64,000 nucleotides of DNA from [Bacteroides] pectinophilus (lineage in GTDB: Bacteria; Bacillota; Clostridia; Lachnospirales; Lachnospiraceae). Both the position numbers and the translations under genes were made by a program. The notes under the pieces are model-generated. The model was not told where the DNA came from. It saw only the letters and a program-made list of their open reading frames with translations, and ran no database searches. The stretch covers positions 2,891,501 to 2,955,500 of the forward strand of contig CP102260.1 in NCBI GenBank assembly GCA_025146925.1. The letters run 5' to 3'. This document shows, in pieces, positions 16,114-24,719 of this stretch. The first letter of the stretch is position 1, and each line of letters starts with the position of its first letter.

Positions 16114-17979
16114 TTAATCAGTATACCTCAACGCGTCCGCATCCTTAAGCTTAACTGTGAATTCCCTCTGCTGTGCTGATATAAGATACGCACCGTCCTC
16201 TATCTTTTTAAATGAACCGCCATCAACGGCTTCTATCTCTTCTCCGTGCGTCCTCAGAACATAATATGTCACATCCTGGGCTTCATTCTGCAATCTGCTC
16301 TGCGTCTCATCCTGTACTCCCGCAAGAGTTACCCTTATCTCATTGCCGTCACGCACACTGCTGCATCTTACCGTCATAAATTGTCTTACGCGGCTGTCAG
16401 TCTCAGATACCGTATTCTTGTCAAATGCGCCATAGCTTCCAAGATATCCGTCAAGATTGATTGCAAAGTTCTCATACACATCACTCCACTCAGGCGAATT
16501 GTCATCCGGAGCAAGAACATCTGTCATATCAAGCGTCACCGACGAATACCCCAGCGCCGTCTCTATACATCGATTCTTAAAATCATTCATATATGAATAA
16601 CCCAGCCCGTCATTCGTGGTACGTAGCTCTGTAACATTACTGCTAAGATATGTAAAAAGCCGGTCTGTCGCATCATAATCCGTAACAACCGTGCGGACAT
16701 CCTTAAGCAGTGACGTTTTAAGCAGGCTCATGGTCTTATCCCTGCCTGACGCATTTATATACATGGATACCAGCCGGTAATCCGGTACATTTCTTCTAAA
16801 TGTATCATAATCGGCAACTATCTTCTGTCGCATCGTTGAATCCTGAAGGTTATACGCCGCCCATCCCGCTTCATCTCCATTCTCCCTGAACAGCCTGAAA
16901 TAGTACTCAAGTTCATCAGCATCCGGACCGGCACTGTCCTTATAATTATACTGCGGAGTGACCATATAAGTCACCTTTGCCCCAAGCCTGTTGGTAAGCC
17001 CTGACAGGTTCGGCCAGATAATATCGCGCATAGCCTCTGTCATTGTTCTGCTGTAGCGTTTTTTCATCTGCTCACTGTTCTCATCCGCAAATGACGGATA
17101 ATTGACCGCTATTACACTCTGTGAATTCACGACAGGATATATTATACTTCCTTCTGCCTCGTAAAGCATTGCGGAATATATTCCAAGTGCCGTATTACTC
17201 TGCGCATAGTCGGCATTTATCGCAAATATGCAGGATTTGTCAGTTCTGTAGCGCCATATTATACACGGTTCGTCTTCATTGGCAATCTCACCATACATAT
17301 CATCATGTACGCCTGCCATGTATACCTTGCTTCCCGCTTTAAGCGCATACCACGCAGCATTAGTCTGCATGTCCTGATATTTTTCTTCTTTTTCATTGTC
17401 AGCGATATACCACTTCCCGCCGCCGAGCAGGAATCCGTCAAACAGCCTTATCCCCCTGATTGCGGCGTTGTCATGTACAACCTCCCTTATGCCGAGGAGT
17501 GAAGACAGGCGCTGGTTGGACTTTATCGTATCCGCAGAAGGAAGGCTGCAAAAAATCACGGTACAGCCTGTATTAACAATACGTTCAATATCCTCTGTGT
17601 ATCTCGCATAATTAATCCCTGCGGAATCTATAAATATAACCTCCGGCATATGCTGTGACGCGGGAGTGTATGAAGAAGGGTCATCAACGTAGATTATATT
17701 TTTACTGTAATATGAACACCACTGCTTAATAACACGCCCTGTATCAGATGATGCACTTCCGCTTCCTATGACAACAGCATAGTCATTCCCATCAGCCACA
17801 GCCTGAGCTCCGTCATTCGTCTGTATTGCCGTATTCTGCGTAAGTACGGTGTCTGAATCCGCATAAGGATTAGTTCCGTAATCGTTATAAAAATTTTTCA
17901 TAAATTCTGAAAACTGGAACATAAAAAGTACCAGAAACATTATAAGCGTAATTGCCAGAAAATTTCTTCTTGAAACCAT
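16114..17979 (-). CDS. DUF2194-type, PelA-like extracytoplasmic protein
   Basis: A 621-residue protein with one N-terminal signal anchor (about residues 8-28) and a large outside part. Its place between PelE and PelF and its overall layout fit the DUF2194/PelA-type proteins of Gram-positive pel loci: a Rossmann-like early domain (YAVVIGSGSASSDTGRVIKQW) followed by a domain related to polysaccharide deacetylases (IAVNYPSFADENSEQM, RLGAKVTYMVTPQYN). I cannot find the usual metal-binding His pair of an active deacetylase. Either the family uses other residues or this protein binds rather than cuts the polymer. It carries no glycoside hydrolase domain like that of Pseudomonas PelA. Start 10 bases after the previous stop. 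Confidence 0.8.
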   Translation of the reverse strand: MVSRRNFLAITLIMFLVLFMFQFSEFMKNFYNDYGTNPYADSDTVLTQNTAIQTNDGAQAVADGNDYAVVIGSGSASSDTGRVIKQWCSYYSKNIIYVDDPSSYTPASQHMPEVIFIDSAGINYARYTEDIERIVNTGCTVIFCSLPSADTIKSNQRLSSLLGIREVVHDNAAIRGIRLFDGFLLGGGKWYIADNEKEEKYQDMQTNAAWYALKAGSKVYMAGVHDDMYGEIANEDEPCIIWRYRTDKSCIFAINADYAQSNTALGIYSAMLYEAEGSIIYPVVNSQSVIAVNYPSFADENSEQMKKRYSRTMTEAMRDIIWPNLSGLTNRLGAKVTYMVTPQYNYKDSAGPDADELEYYFRLFRENGDEAGWAAYNLQDSTMRQKIVADYDTFRRNVPDYRLVSMYINASGRDKTMSLLKTSLLKDVRTVVTDYDATDRLFTYLSSNVTELRTTNDGLGYSYMNDFKNRCIETALGYSSVTLDMTDVLAPDDNSPEWSDVYENFAINLDGYLGSYGAFDKNTVSETDSRVRQFMTVRCSSVRDGNEIRVTLAGVQDETQSRLQNEAQDVTYYVLRTHGEEIEAVDGGSFKKIEDGAYLISAQQREFTVKLKDADALRYTD

Positions 17980-17989
17980 TGCTCATCAC

Positions 17990-20425
17990 CTAATCAATTG
18001 CAAGATTATACAGACTGTATGGGTTCTGTTTCAGCCTGTAGCAGACAAATTCATCATCCTCATAATATACTGTCATCTCATCCGGATACAGCTTCATGAA
18101 TTTCTGCGCCCAGTAGTACATTTTGGACATAATCACCCATCTGTTCTCGCCATAATAAACTGTTATTCCGCTGCCGGCAGGCGTGCTTCTTGCCGCTCCC
18201 TCTTCCGAAACCATCTGTCCGCTGCCTGCATACGGGTGCAGATAATCGAGAGGTCTTTTCTCAACGTAAAAATATACATACTCCGTATTAATCGTAATTC
18301 TTCTGTTATCGTGCTTACTTTCACGAAGATGCACAAATGTTATCGGCTCATAATGATATCCGTGTCCGTACAGCATACGAAGCTCGTCATTGGCAGACAC
18401 TATCGTCCACGTATTATCTTTGTTGTCATGTATAATATTGGTAAGACACGTTATCGCTCCGTTAGTTTCAAGTCTTGATGTTGTAAACGGCTGTCTCACA
18501 AGATTATATCCGAAGCCAAGCGCAATAACCGCAACGCCGGCTGCAAGCGATAACAGATTCGCAATCCATCTTTTCCTGAATACTCCGCCAAGCAGAACGC
18601 ACGGAATATCCACAATAACACTCATTAATATTGTAAGCAGGTAAGCGTAGTAAACTCTCGCCCTGTTATAATCCATAAGCTCAGGAAGCCCAAGCCTCTT
18701 AAGCGATACGAGCACCAGCATGAGAACCGACATTACAGCAACTGACACAAGCACCGCGCCATACTGCGTAACATTATACCCTGCCACATATCTCCATCTG
18801 TGGAATATCAGCATCAGAATACCTGTCAGTGCTGCCAGCGCCGCACACGCAAGCACCGCCGGTAAGAAATAAGCAATCCTGAATCTGAGCACATTGGCTG
18901 TAAGCCCGGAATCTATATTTTTGTATGCTCCTGTAAGCAGGGCGGTAATTCCGGCTGAATTGCTGCTATTGCCACCCACGTTGCCGCCTGAATTGCTGTT
19001 CTGCGAAGGCTTGCTGCCTGCTGTCGGAGACGAACCCGAATTGCCGCCTGCAGCAGGCGCGACCTCGCTGCTGCCTGCAGCAGCATTCCCTGTGTTGCCG
19101 TCCGCTGCTGCCTTAGTCTCCTTCTCCTCCTGCGCCTCCTTATCAGCTTCCTTATTAACATCAGATGATGTAGTTGAACTCTGTGACGCTTTGCCAAGAA
19201 TCACATTAATTCCCCAGCCTATAGAGCCCTGAAGCGGCTTGCCCTGTGCAACCGCAATCCCCATCGGAAGTGCTCCTATTATCACGGCAGCAAGTACCGT
19301 AACAACAATCCTTCCAAGATACCGCGGTCTGAAGAACCTGAATGCAAATCCAAGCATTATTCCGGCACAGAATATTCCGGCTATTACCGTATCATAAAAA
19401 TGCACTGCAATCGTCATGGCAAAATTGAGTGCAAAGCCCACAAGATACCATGAAGAATCGACATGCCATTTTTTCTTGAGAAGCCCTTCATCAATCTCTG
19501 TCTTACGCACTTCAAAAAACTTTATTGCAAAGTAAACTGCCGGAAGTATGAACAGCATACCGTATTCCTGCGGAAGTGCTCCGAGATATCTCCTCGTACA
19601 TTCAAGATTGTATATGTCATACCCCGCATATACCAGACATCCGGCGTATGCCGCATATCTTGAACGGCAGATGCCCTTTATGAAAAGCAGCAGCATTATA
19701 TAAATATAAAATGTCTGCGTGAATCCGAACACTCTCAGAAGCACGTATGTATCAATGCCAAATACCTTGTGCATGTAGAATATAATGCAGTGATACCCGA
19801 ACGGATACACGCCCGCCGCAAATATATTATTCTCGTCCATTGCATTTATCCAGTAATTGTGTACCGGAAGGTCTGAGAACGCATAACCGTACAGATTGGC
19901 ATAATTCTGACCGTACACCCACACAAGACATGTTGCCAGTGTTGCAAATAGCAGTGTCTCTATAAGATTATTCTTTACGAATGAAAATATTTTCCTGATA
20001 AAGCGCCCAAACTGCGTGTATAAAGACCCAAACAGCATTTTAACAAATGTTTTGAACCCGATAATTCCTTCAAGCCCCTTATGAAGCACCGTAAGTCCGG
20101 CAATTATACGTTCAAGCACTCTGTTCAGTTCCTCATTCTCAGATACCTTTCCTTTTCTGAGAACCTTTATGATATATGCAAGTGCAGCAATTCCTACAGC
20201 AGCCGTAATCAGCGTTATGCGGTTTGCAATATGCATAAGCTCAAGAGCAAACACTATGTGCATTATATAGAAATTACCAATTGTAAAATATACCATGAGC
20301 CGTTCCAGCGCTCTCCTGTCACGTACTTTTCCGTGAAAAAACAACGCCGGTATGCCCACCGTAATAACAGAATACAGTGCAAATATTCCGGTCATCTGTA
20401 ATATTGTAAGCATTGTCATTGACAT
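17990..20425 (-). CDS. Large GT-C-like membrane protein of the Pel-like operon
   Basis: An 811-residue membrane protein with about 12 helices and a C-terminal extracytoplasmic domain of some 150 residues (from about 660). The loop SDLPVHNYWINAMDENNIFAAGVYPFGYH (residues 184-212) has the Asp-His-rich look of the first outer loop of GT-C transferases, which use lipid-linked sugars. Residues about 414-492 are an unusual low-complexity insert: a charged Glu/Lys/Ala part, then Ala/Gly/Ser/Asn repeats, predicted to be disordered and outside. I do not recognise a named family. Its fixed place between PelE and PelA-like suggests it is a core part of this version of the system, perhaps adding side groups from the GT2 product. 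The ATG used overlaps no neighbour; the gap to PelE is 46 bases. Confidence 0.85.
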   Translation of the reverse strand: MSMTMLTILQMTGIFALYSVITVGIPALFFHGKVRDRRALERLMVYFTIGNFYIMHIVFALELMHIANRITLITAAVGIAALAYIIKVLRKGKVSENEELNRVLERIIAGLTVLHKGLEGIIGFKTFVKMLFGSLYTQFGRFIRKIFSFVKNNLIETLLFATLATCLVWVYGQNYANLYGYAFSDLPVHNYWINAMDENNIFAAGVYPFGYHCIIFYMHKVFGIDTYVLLRVFGFTQTFYIYIMLLLFIKGICRSRYAAYAGCLVYAGYDIYNLECTRRYLGALPQEYGMLFILPAVYFAIKFFEVRKTEIDEGLLKKKWHVDSSWYLVGFALNFAMTIAVHFYDTVIAGIFCAGIMLGFAFRFFRPRYLGRIVVTVLAAVIIGALPMGIAVAQGKPLQGSIGWGINVILGKASQSSTTSSDVNKEADKEAQEEKETKAAADGNTGNAAAGSSEVAPAAGGNSGSSPTAGSKPSQNSNSGGNVGGNSSNSAGITALLTGAYKNIDSGLTANVLRFRIAYFLPAVLACAALAALTGILMLIFHRWRYVAGYNVTQYGAVLVSVAVMSVLMLVLVSLKRLGLPELMDYNRARVYYAYLLTILMSVIVDIPCVLLGGVFRKRWIANLLSLAAGVAVIALGFGYNLVRQPFTTSRLETNGAITCLTNIIHDNKDNTWTIVSANDELRMLYGHGYHYEPITFVHLRESKHDNRRITINTEYVYFYVEKRPLDYLHPYAGSGQMVSEEGAARSTPAGSGITVYYGENRWVIMSKMYYWAQKFMKLYPDEMTVYYEDDEFVCYRLKQNPYSLYNLAID

Positions 20426-20471
20426 CTTAAAATCCGAGCTCCATTTCTGCCATTTATATTTGTACCGTTTA

Positions 20472-21401
20472 TCAGTTAAAAACCCTTATCAGCTCAAGAG
20501 TCTCTTTGTCTATAGTAATCTGCGACCTGCGCAGAGCCTCCATTGTCTCAAAGAACTTCTCTCTGTCTCTTGCTTCATAATAAAGCTTAAGCATGCATTT
20601 GTAAGGAATCAGGCTGTCCGGATATTCCGAATTACCGACCACGCACCAGCGCTCAGCCCTGTCATATTCCTTCATCTCAGTAAGCCTCATGCTTATCATT
20701 CCGTAATATTCAGGCGTGAACTGCGATTTGTCAGCCGCATATAGAACCGCACCTATCTCATCAAGCATATCCGTATATGTCTTCTGCTCCATACCGGCAA
20801 GCACCTTCTGCTCAAGCACCGTATTCATGTAGTCTATAGCCATGCAGCAGTATTTTGCACAGTTTTCGTCCCTTTTACCGATTTCAATATAAATCCTGCG
20901 GACAGTGTCCCTGAACCTGCCAAGCTCATCACGAAGCGCCGTTGCCGCATAATGCGACGTCTCTGAATCCGCACTGTTAAGTGCAAGCGATATCGCTGCA
21001 AGCGATTGGCTTACATCACCTCGCAGAACATTCAGCATCAGCGTTCTTAAGCTTCTGTAGTCACTGACGGCAACTGCCTCCTCAAATGACGTTATGTTAA
21101 GCTCTCTTTCCTCATCCGCTCTTGCAAATGTCTCTGCCCTGTCCTTGCTGAACACAACCCCCGACAGATCCGCATCTTTTCTGAAAAATATCCTTCCGGC
21201 AGCAAGTGCGGTAATGTAACATGCAAAGCCTGCAGCCGGGCACAAAAGAAACATCGCCGACAAGAGCAGATATCTTTTTCTTCCTCCCGGTATGTGCTGC
21301 CTTATCTTTGTATTAGGCACAATAACCAGCCCCCACACCAGAAACGCAAGCGTACATATGCAGTTTACCGCCAGTATTATTATCAGCGTATACGAACTCA
21401 T
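20472..21401 (-). CDS. pelE: PelE-like membrane TPR protein
   Basis: A 309-residue protein with two N-terminal membrane helices (about 5-25 and 43-68), then a cytoplasmic helical-repeat region. ITSFEEAVAVSDYRSLRTLMLNVLRGDVSQSLAAI and the later TPR-like repeats (YDRAERWCVVGNSEYPDSLIPYKCMLKLYYEA) match PelE. In the Pel complex, PelE joins PelD and PelG in the membrane and helps recruit PelF. It starts in an ATGA overlap with PelD, the usual order D then E. Confidence 0.85.
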   Translation of the reverse strand: MSSYTLIIILAVNCICTLAFLVWGLVIVPNTKIRQHIPGGRKRYLLLSAMFLLCPAAGFACYITALAAGRIFFRKDADLSGVVFSKDRAETFARADEERELNITSFEEAVAVSDYRSLRTLMLNVLRGDVSQSLAAISLALNSADSETSHYAATALRDELGRFRDTVRRIYIEIGKRDENCAKYCCMAIDYMNTVLEQKVLAGMEQKTYTDMLDEIGAVLYAADKSQFTPEYYGMISMRLTEMKEYDRAERWCVVGNSEYPDSLIPYKCMLKLYYEARDREKFFETMEALRRSQITIDKETLELIRVFN

Positions 21402-23560
21402 GCACCCATCTCCTCAGGTATCTCATATTGGTAGCCCGCCTCAGCAATTCTGTGTTCAACATACCGCATGCCGTCAGCGTCCGTGCTCGCAAGCATTATA
21501 TACAGGCATCCGTCTCCGGCATCCCCCATATAATCGGTATTACGGATAATACGTTCAAGGCTCTCTCCGGCTTTGGCAATCCCGCCGTCCCCCGCATCAA
21601 CCTTTATAAATGAACATTCTGCAAGCCCTCTTCTGCGTGCATTAACAAATGCCCCTGCAAGCGATGTAAATGCATCCTTCTCAAGAATATGTGTGCCGCT
21701 TATATATCTCTGCCCCGCAAGAATACTCATATATCTGTCCGCACGCACTACCGAATTCTGCGTCAGCGAGCCTATTATCTTAAGCCTGTTTGCCATGCTC
21801 AGATTCATGCGTTCAAACGGAATATCCCACAGCATGACAATAAGCTTCATGACTCCCTCTGACCTGATTGCAAGAGCCATCATAGGAAGCCCCTCCTCAA
21901 GCCTTCTGTTCACAAATACCCTGTCTGCGGCAAAATCCTCATACATGTTCTTATATGACCTGAACTCTATAGAATTGCCAAGCTGTCTGGCCGTCTTTGA
22001 TGTAAATGATATCAGGCGCGCGAAGTTCTCATTGGACACCGTGTATATGGCTACATCACGGCTTTCCATAAGCCTTGACACAACCTCAGCGGCATAGAAC
22101 AGAACCTCCTCAGGCTCGTATTTGTCAAGTGAGGACGTAATCTCATATATCTTACCCATGCTGTCACTCTGGTTGACTATCTGACGCTCCATCTCATTCT
22201 TAAGCTTTACGTTGGTTCTGTTTATCTCCTCAATGTCCCTGAGCCTGTGCTTAAGGTATTCTATCTCATCGTCCTTATCCCTCTTAAGCACAACGAGCCG
22301 GTCTCTCAGATATCCTACCGCAAGTCCGAGTATTACAAGCTGCGCTATCCATACATAAGTATTGTAATCAACAATTACCTCAAGGCCGCTCTTAGTATAC
22401 ATCTGCCTGAAGCAGTATCCGGCAACCGCAAGTATCGCAGAAAATGTTGCCTGCTGCTGTCCGTATATGATTGCAAACAGAAGCACATACAGAAGATAGC
22501 TGTCGAGCTTTCCGAAGAACTGGCTTCCCACCGCCCTGTTATTAATCATGAAAAATGGTATAAAGCATATCATATTTTCAATAAACGGAACAAATGTCTT
22601 AAGAATGGACTTAAGAGATGCTGCTATCTGCTGCGACCTGCTCAGCTGCTCCGCCTTTTTTGTGATGTATCTTCCCGGATTCTTATTAACCGCCTTAATT
22701 ACCGCCTCTGCGCACTCCTTTGTGCCTGAGAATATTGCAAATGTAAACTCCTCGGCATAGTCATGCACCTCAAGCTCCTCAACCCATATGACATCCTCTG
22801 AATCGTCATATACTACAGGAACCCTTCTGCCAAAGGCTGCATTTATCATATCAATCATATCACTGTACGATATGTGGCTGTTGGTAGTTACGGTATACAC
22901 CGGATATCTGCACTTTTCTGCTGTAAATATATTATAGAGGAACCATACAGCATCCGGCAGTGCAAGCAGTGATACATCCATGCCCGGGCAGTGAATCTGT
23001 CCGTCCTCAAGCATCTCAACACACGCTCTTGAACATACATCCCGTACCTCCTGCGCATTCTTCGGCACAAAGCAGATATTCTCAGCTCTTGCAACTATTA
23101 TATCCATTCCGGTTGCAATCCTGTAATTGGCACATGTTGTCTCACCCTGACGCACCGATCTTGCCTTGATAACTGCAGCATTCTCCTGCGATGCCTGAGT
23201 CATATCTGCCCTGTATACCTCCTCAGAGGACAGATATACAAACCTTCCCCGTCTGAGCCTTGAATATGCTGCAAGCATGTTGCCAAGTGCTGCCGTGTAA
23301 GCCACCTGTGCATCCTCAAGTCCGTTCCAGTCAAACGAATCATCATATGCCCCCGCAAATATCGTAAGATCCGGCATTATGCTCTCAAACACATCCTTCA
23401 TGCACGTGTTGTCATACTCAAATATATATTTTTCATATACATGTCTGTAATGCGTACGCTTACTGCTCATCAGGGCAAATACCCTGTGTCCTTCCTTATT
23501 AAGCTTATCGGCTATCGCGCCTGTAATCCTGTTCGCATCACCAATCAATAATACTTTCAT
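21398..23560 (-). CDS. pelD: PelD-like c-di-GMP receptor with N-terminal SDR-like domain
   Basis: A 720-residue protein in four parts. Residues 1-290 resemble an extended SDR (YLSSEEVYR near 109-117), but the catalytic Lys is absent: the usual YxxxK reads Tyr146-Arg-Ile-Ala-Thr150. About 320-420 is a set of four membrane helices (YLLYVLLFAIIYGQQQATFSAILAVAGYCF). About 425-465 is a coiled coil, about 470-605 a GAF domain, and about 615-715 a degenerate GGDEF domain. There RNTD (673-676) is followed after five residues by GDGCL in place of GGDEF. The RxxD is exactly where the inhibitory c-di-GMP site lies in GGDEF proteins and in PelD. Expected role: bind c-di-GMP and switch on Pel synthesis. 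Fusion of an SDR-like domain to PelD is known for Gram-positive pel loci. Start overlaps the PqqD-like stop by one base. Confidence 0.92.
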   Translation of the reverse strand: MKVLLIGDANRITGAIADKLNKEGHRVFALMSSKRTHYRHVYEKYIFEYDNTCMKDVFESIMPDLTIFAGAYDDSFDWNGLEDAQVAYTAALGNMLAAYSRLRRGRFVYLSSEEVYRADMTQASQENAAVIKARSVRQGETTCANYRIATGMDIIVARAENICFVPKNAQEVRDVCSRACVEMLEDGQIHCPGMDVSLLALPDAVWFLYNIFTAEKCRYPVYTVTTNSHISYSDMIDMINAAFGRRVPVVYDDSEDVIWVEELEVHDYAEEFTFAIFSGTKECAEAVIKAVNKNPGRYITKKAEQLSRSQQIAASLKSILKTFVPFIENMICFIPFFMINNRAVGSQFFGKLDSYLLYVLLFAIIYGQQQATFSAILAVAGYCFRQMYTKSGLEVIVDYNTYVWIAQLVILGLAVGYLRDRLVVLKRDKDDEIEYLKHRLRDIEEINRTNVKLKNEMERQIVNQSDSMGKIYEITSSLDKYEPEEVLFYAAEVVSRLMESRDVAIYTVSNENFARLISFTSKTARQLGNSIEFRSYKNMYEDFAADRVFVNRRLEEGLPMMALAIRSEGVMKLIVMLWDIPFERMNLSMANRLKIIGSLTQNSVVRADRYMSILAGQRYISGTHILEKDAFTSLAGAFVNARRRGLAECSFIKVDAGDGGIAKAGESLERIIRNTDYMGDAGDGCLYIMLASTDADGMRYVEHRIAEAGYQYEIPEEMGA

Positions 23561-23865
23561 TATTCCACCCGATTAAATGTTGAGTTATATTCATTATTCC
23601 GGGGCAAAAACCCCGGCTGTGCTGCAAGCTGCCTGACAAATGCATTGACATCTGTCAGCGCCTCTTCCACTGATATACCATACTCCGAAGCAAGCTGCAT
23701 TGCAATCTCTTCTGCCGTTTTATTCCCGATAAATCCCCTGAATATCTCCGCGCCGCTGTCATTGACCGGAACCGGAGGCGTATATCTGTCAGGTGTCTGT
23801 GCGCATTTGATTATCCACCATGTTCCTGCCGCATGCTCCAATGCATATTCCGAATTAAATGCCAT
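23560..23865 (-). CDS. PqqD-like protein, first gene of the Pel-like operon
   Basis: A 101-residue protein of the PqqD fold. The helical part VNDSGAEIFRGFIGNKTAEE followed by IAMQLASEYGISVEEALTDVNAFVRQL fits the PqqD consensus (n..g..iw..i....t..EI...l...y......v..dv..f...L). PqqD domains bind leader peptides in peptide-modifying pathways, but stand-alone copies also occur in glycan loci with unknown roles. The ATG used follows GAGGGG by 9 bases; the open frame runs 30 codons further upstream without support. Its TAA overlaps the PelD ATG. In this window the only obvious peptide it might bind is the one at 1911-2237, some 21 kb away, so the link is speculative. Confidence 0.8.
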   Translation of the reverse strand: MAFNSEYALEHAAGTWWIIKCAQTPDRYTPPVPVNDSGAEIFRGFIGNKTAEEIAMQLASEYGISVEEALTDVNAFVRQLAAQPGFLPRNNEYNSTFNRVE

Positions 23866-23943
23866 AATTACCAGCCCCTCTGTATCAAGCTTTATTGTGC
23901 ATATTGTATCATATTCAAACCGCATTTGTATATTACTTGCCAA

Positions 23944-23972
23944 TTGACAATGCATGATGTTTTTTATAGTAT
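23944..23972 (+). promoter_or_regulatory. Promoter of tadA
   Basis: TTGACA (23944-23949), 17-base spacer, TAGTAT (23967-23972), about 75 bases before the tadA start. The same 180-base region must hold the promoter of the Pel-like operon on the other strand, but I could not find a convincing -35/-10 pair there. Confidence 0.7.
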
Positions 23973-24049
23973 GATATGAGTATCAGATGCAGATTTTGCA
24001 CTCCTATTCATGCATCTGGATTACTATATTGGTGAGGATTTTAGTTTAT

Positions 24050-24532
24050 ATGGAAAAACGTGAATTAAATGACGATGAAAAATATATGAAGGAAGCCATA
24101 AAGCAGGCGCGCAAAGCCTACAAAATCGGGGAATCTCCCATCGGCTGTGTGATTGTGTATCAGAATAAGATTATTGCCCGCGGCTACAACCGCCGCAATA
24201 TCGACAAGACTACTCTCGGACATGCCGAGATTACGGCAATCAGAAAGGCAAGTAAAGTTATCGGTGACTGGCGCCTTGAGGACTGCACAATATATGTCAC
24301 TCTTGAGCCATGCCAGATGTGTGCCGGAGCCATCGTTCAGGCAAGAATTCCCCGCGTTGTGATTGGCGCCATGAACCCCAAAGCCGGATGTGCAGGCTCA
24401 GTCCTGAATCTGCTTGAGATACCGCAGTTCAACCACCAGTGTGATGTAGAACGCGGCGTACTTGCAGACGAATGTTCCGGGCTTATGTCATCATTTTTCA
24501 GGGAACTCAGGGAGCAGAAGAAAAACAAATAA
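24050..24532 (+). CDS. tadA: tRNA-specific adenosine deaminase
   Basis: A 160-residue zinc deaminase that converts the wobble adenosine of tRNA-Arg(ACG) to inosine. The metal site is complete: HAEITAI and EPCQMCAGA, plus the family's N-terminal YMKEAIKQARKAYKIGESPIGCVIV. The start chosen is the Met before EKRELND; the open frame extends 21 codons upstream into the promoter region. It is a single-gene unit with its own promoter and terminator, on the opposite strand to the operons at each side. Confidence 0.95.
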   Translation: MEKRELNDDEKYMKEAIKQARKAYKIGESPIGCVIVYQNKIIARGYNRRNIDKTTLGHAEITAIRKASKVIGDWRLEDCTIYVTLEPCQMCAGAIVQARIPRVVIGAMNPKAGCAGSVLNLLEIPQFNHQCDVERGVLADECSGLMSSFFRELREQKKNK

Positions 24533-24544
24533 AACAACACAATA

Positions 24545-24605
24545 ACCTGTGTAAAGGCCTTTTCAGGGTATATTCCCATTTATAGCCTCTACACAGGTCC
24601 TTTTT
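24545..24605 (+). terminator. Terminator after tadA
   Basis: Arms ACCTGTGTA-AGGC and GCCT-TACACAGGT around a 25-base loop, followed by CCTTTTT. The rest of the stretch to 24719 shows no gene. Confidence 0.75.
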
Positions 24606-24719
24606 AAGAATTTAGGAAGTTTATATAATAAACATATTACTATGCCTATCAACAATCTGACATATATCCGGCAAGCGTTTCTCTTACAGCTCCCGCTCCC
24701 GGCAATTCCAGTTCTTTAA

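Noticed and set aside
18894-19232. Plus-strand open frame opposite the low-complexity loop of the 811-residue protein
   Set aside because: Its Pro/Ala/Leu-rich product simply mirrors the repeated Ala/Gly/Ser codons of the real gene.
21398-23560. Active diguanylate cyclase in the PelD-like protein
   Set aside because: The GGDEF motif reads GDGCL and lacks catalytic residues; only the RxxD binding site is kept.
24533-24719. Small cytoplasmic (signal recognition particle) RNA gene after tadA, as in B. subtilis
   Set aside because: The stretch holds a terminator hairpin but not the conserved apical GGAA/GCA elements of that RNA.
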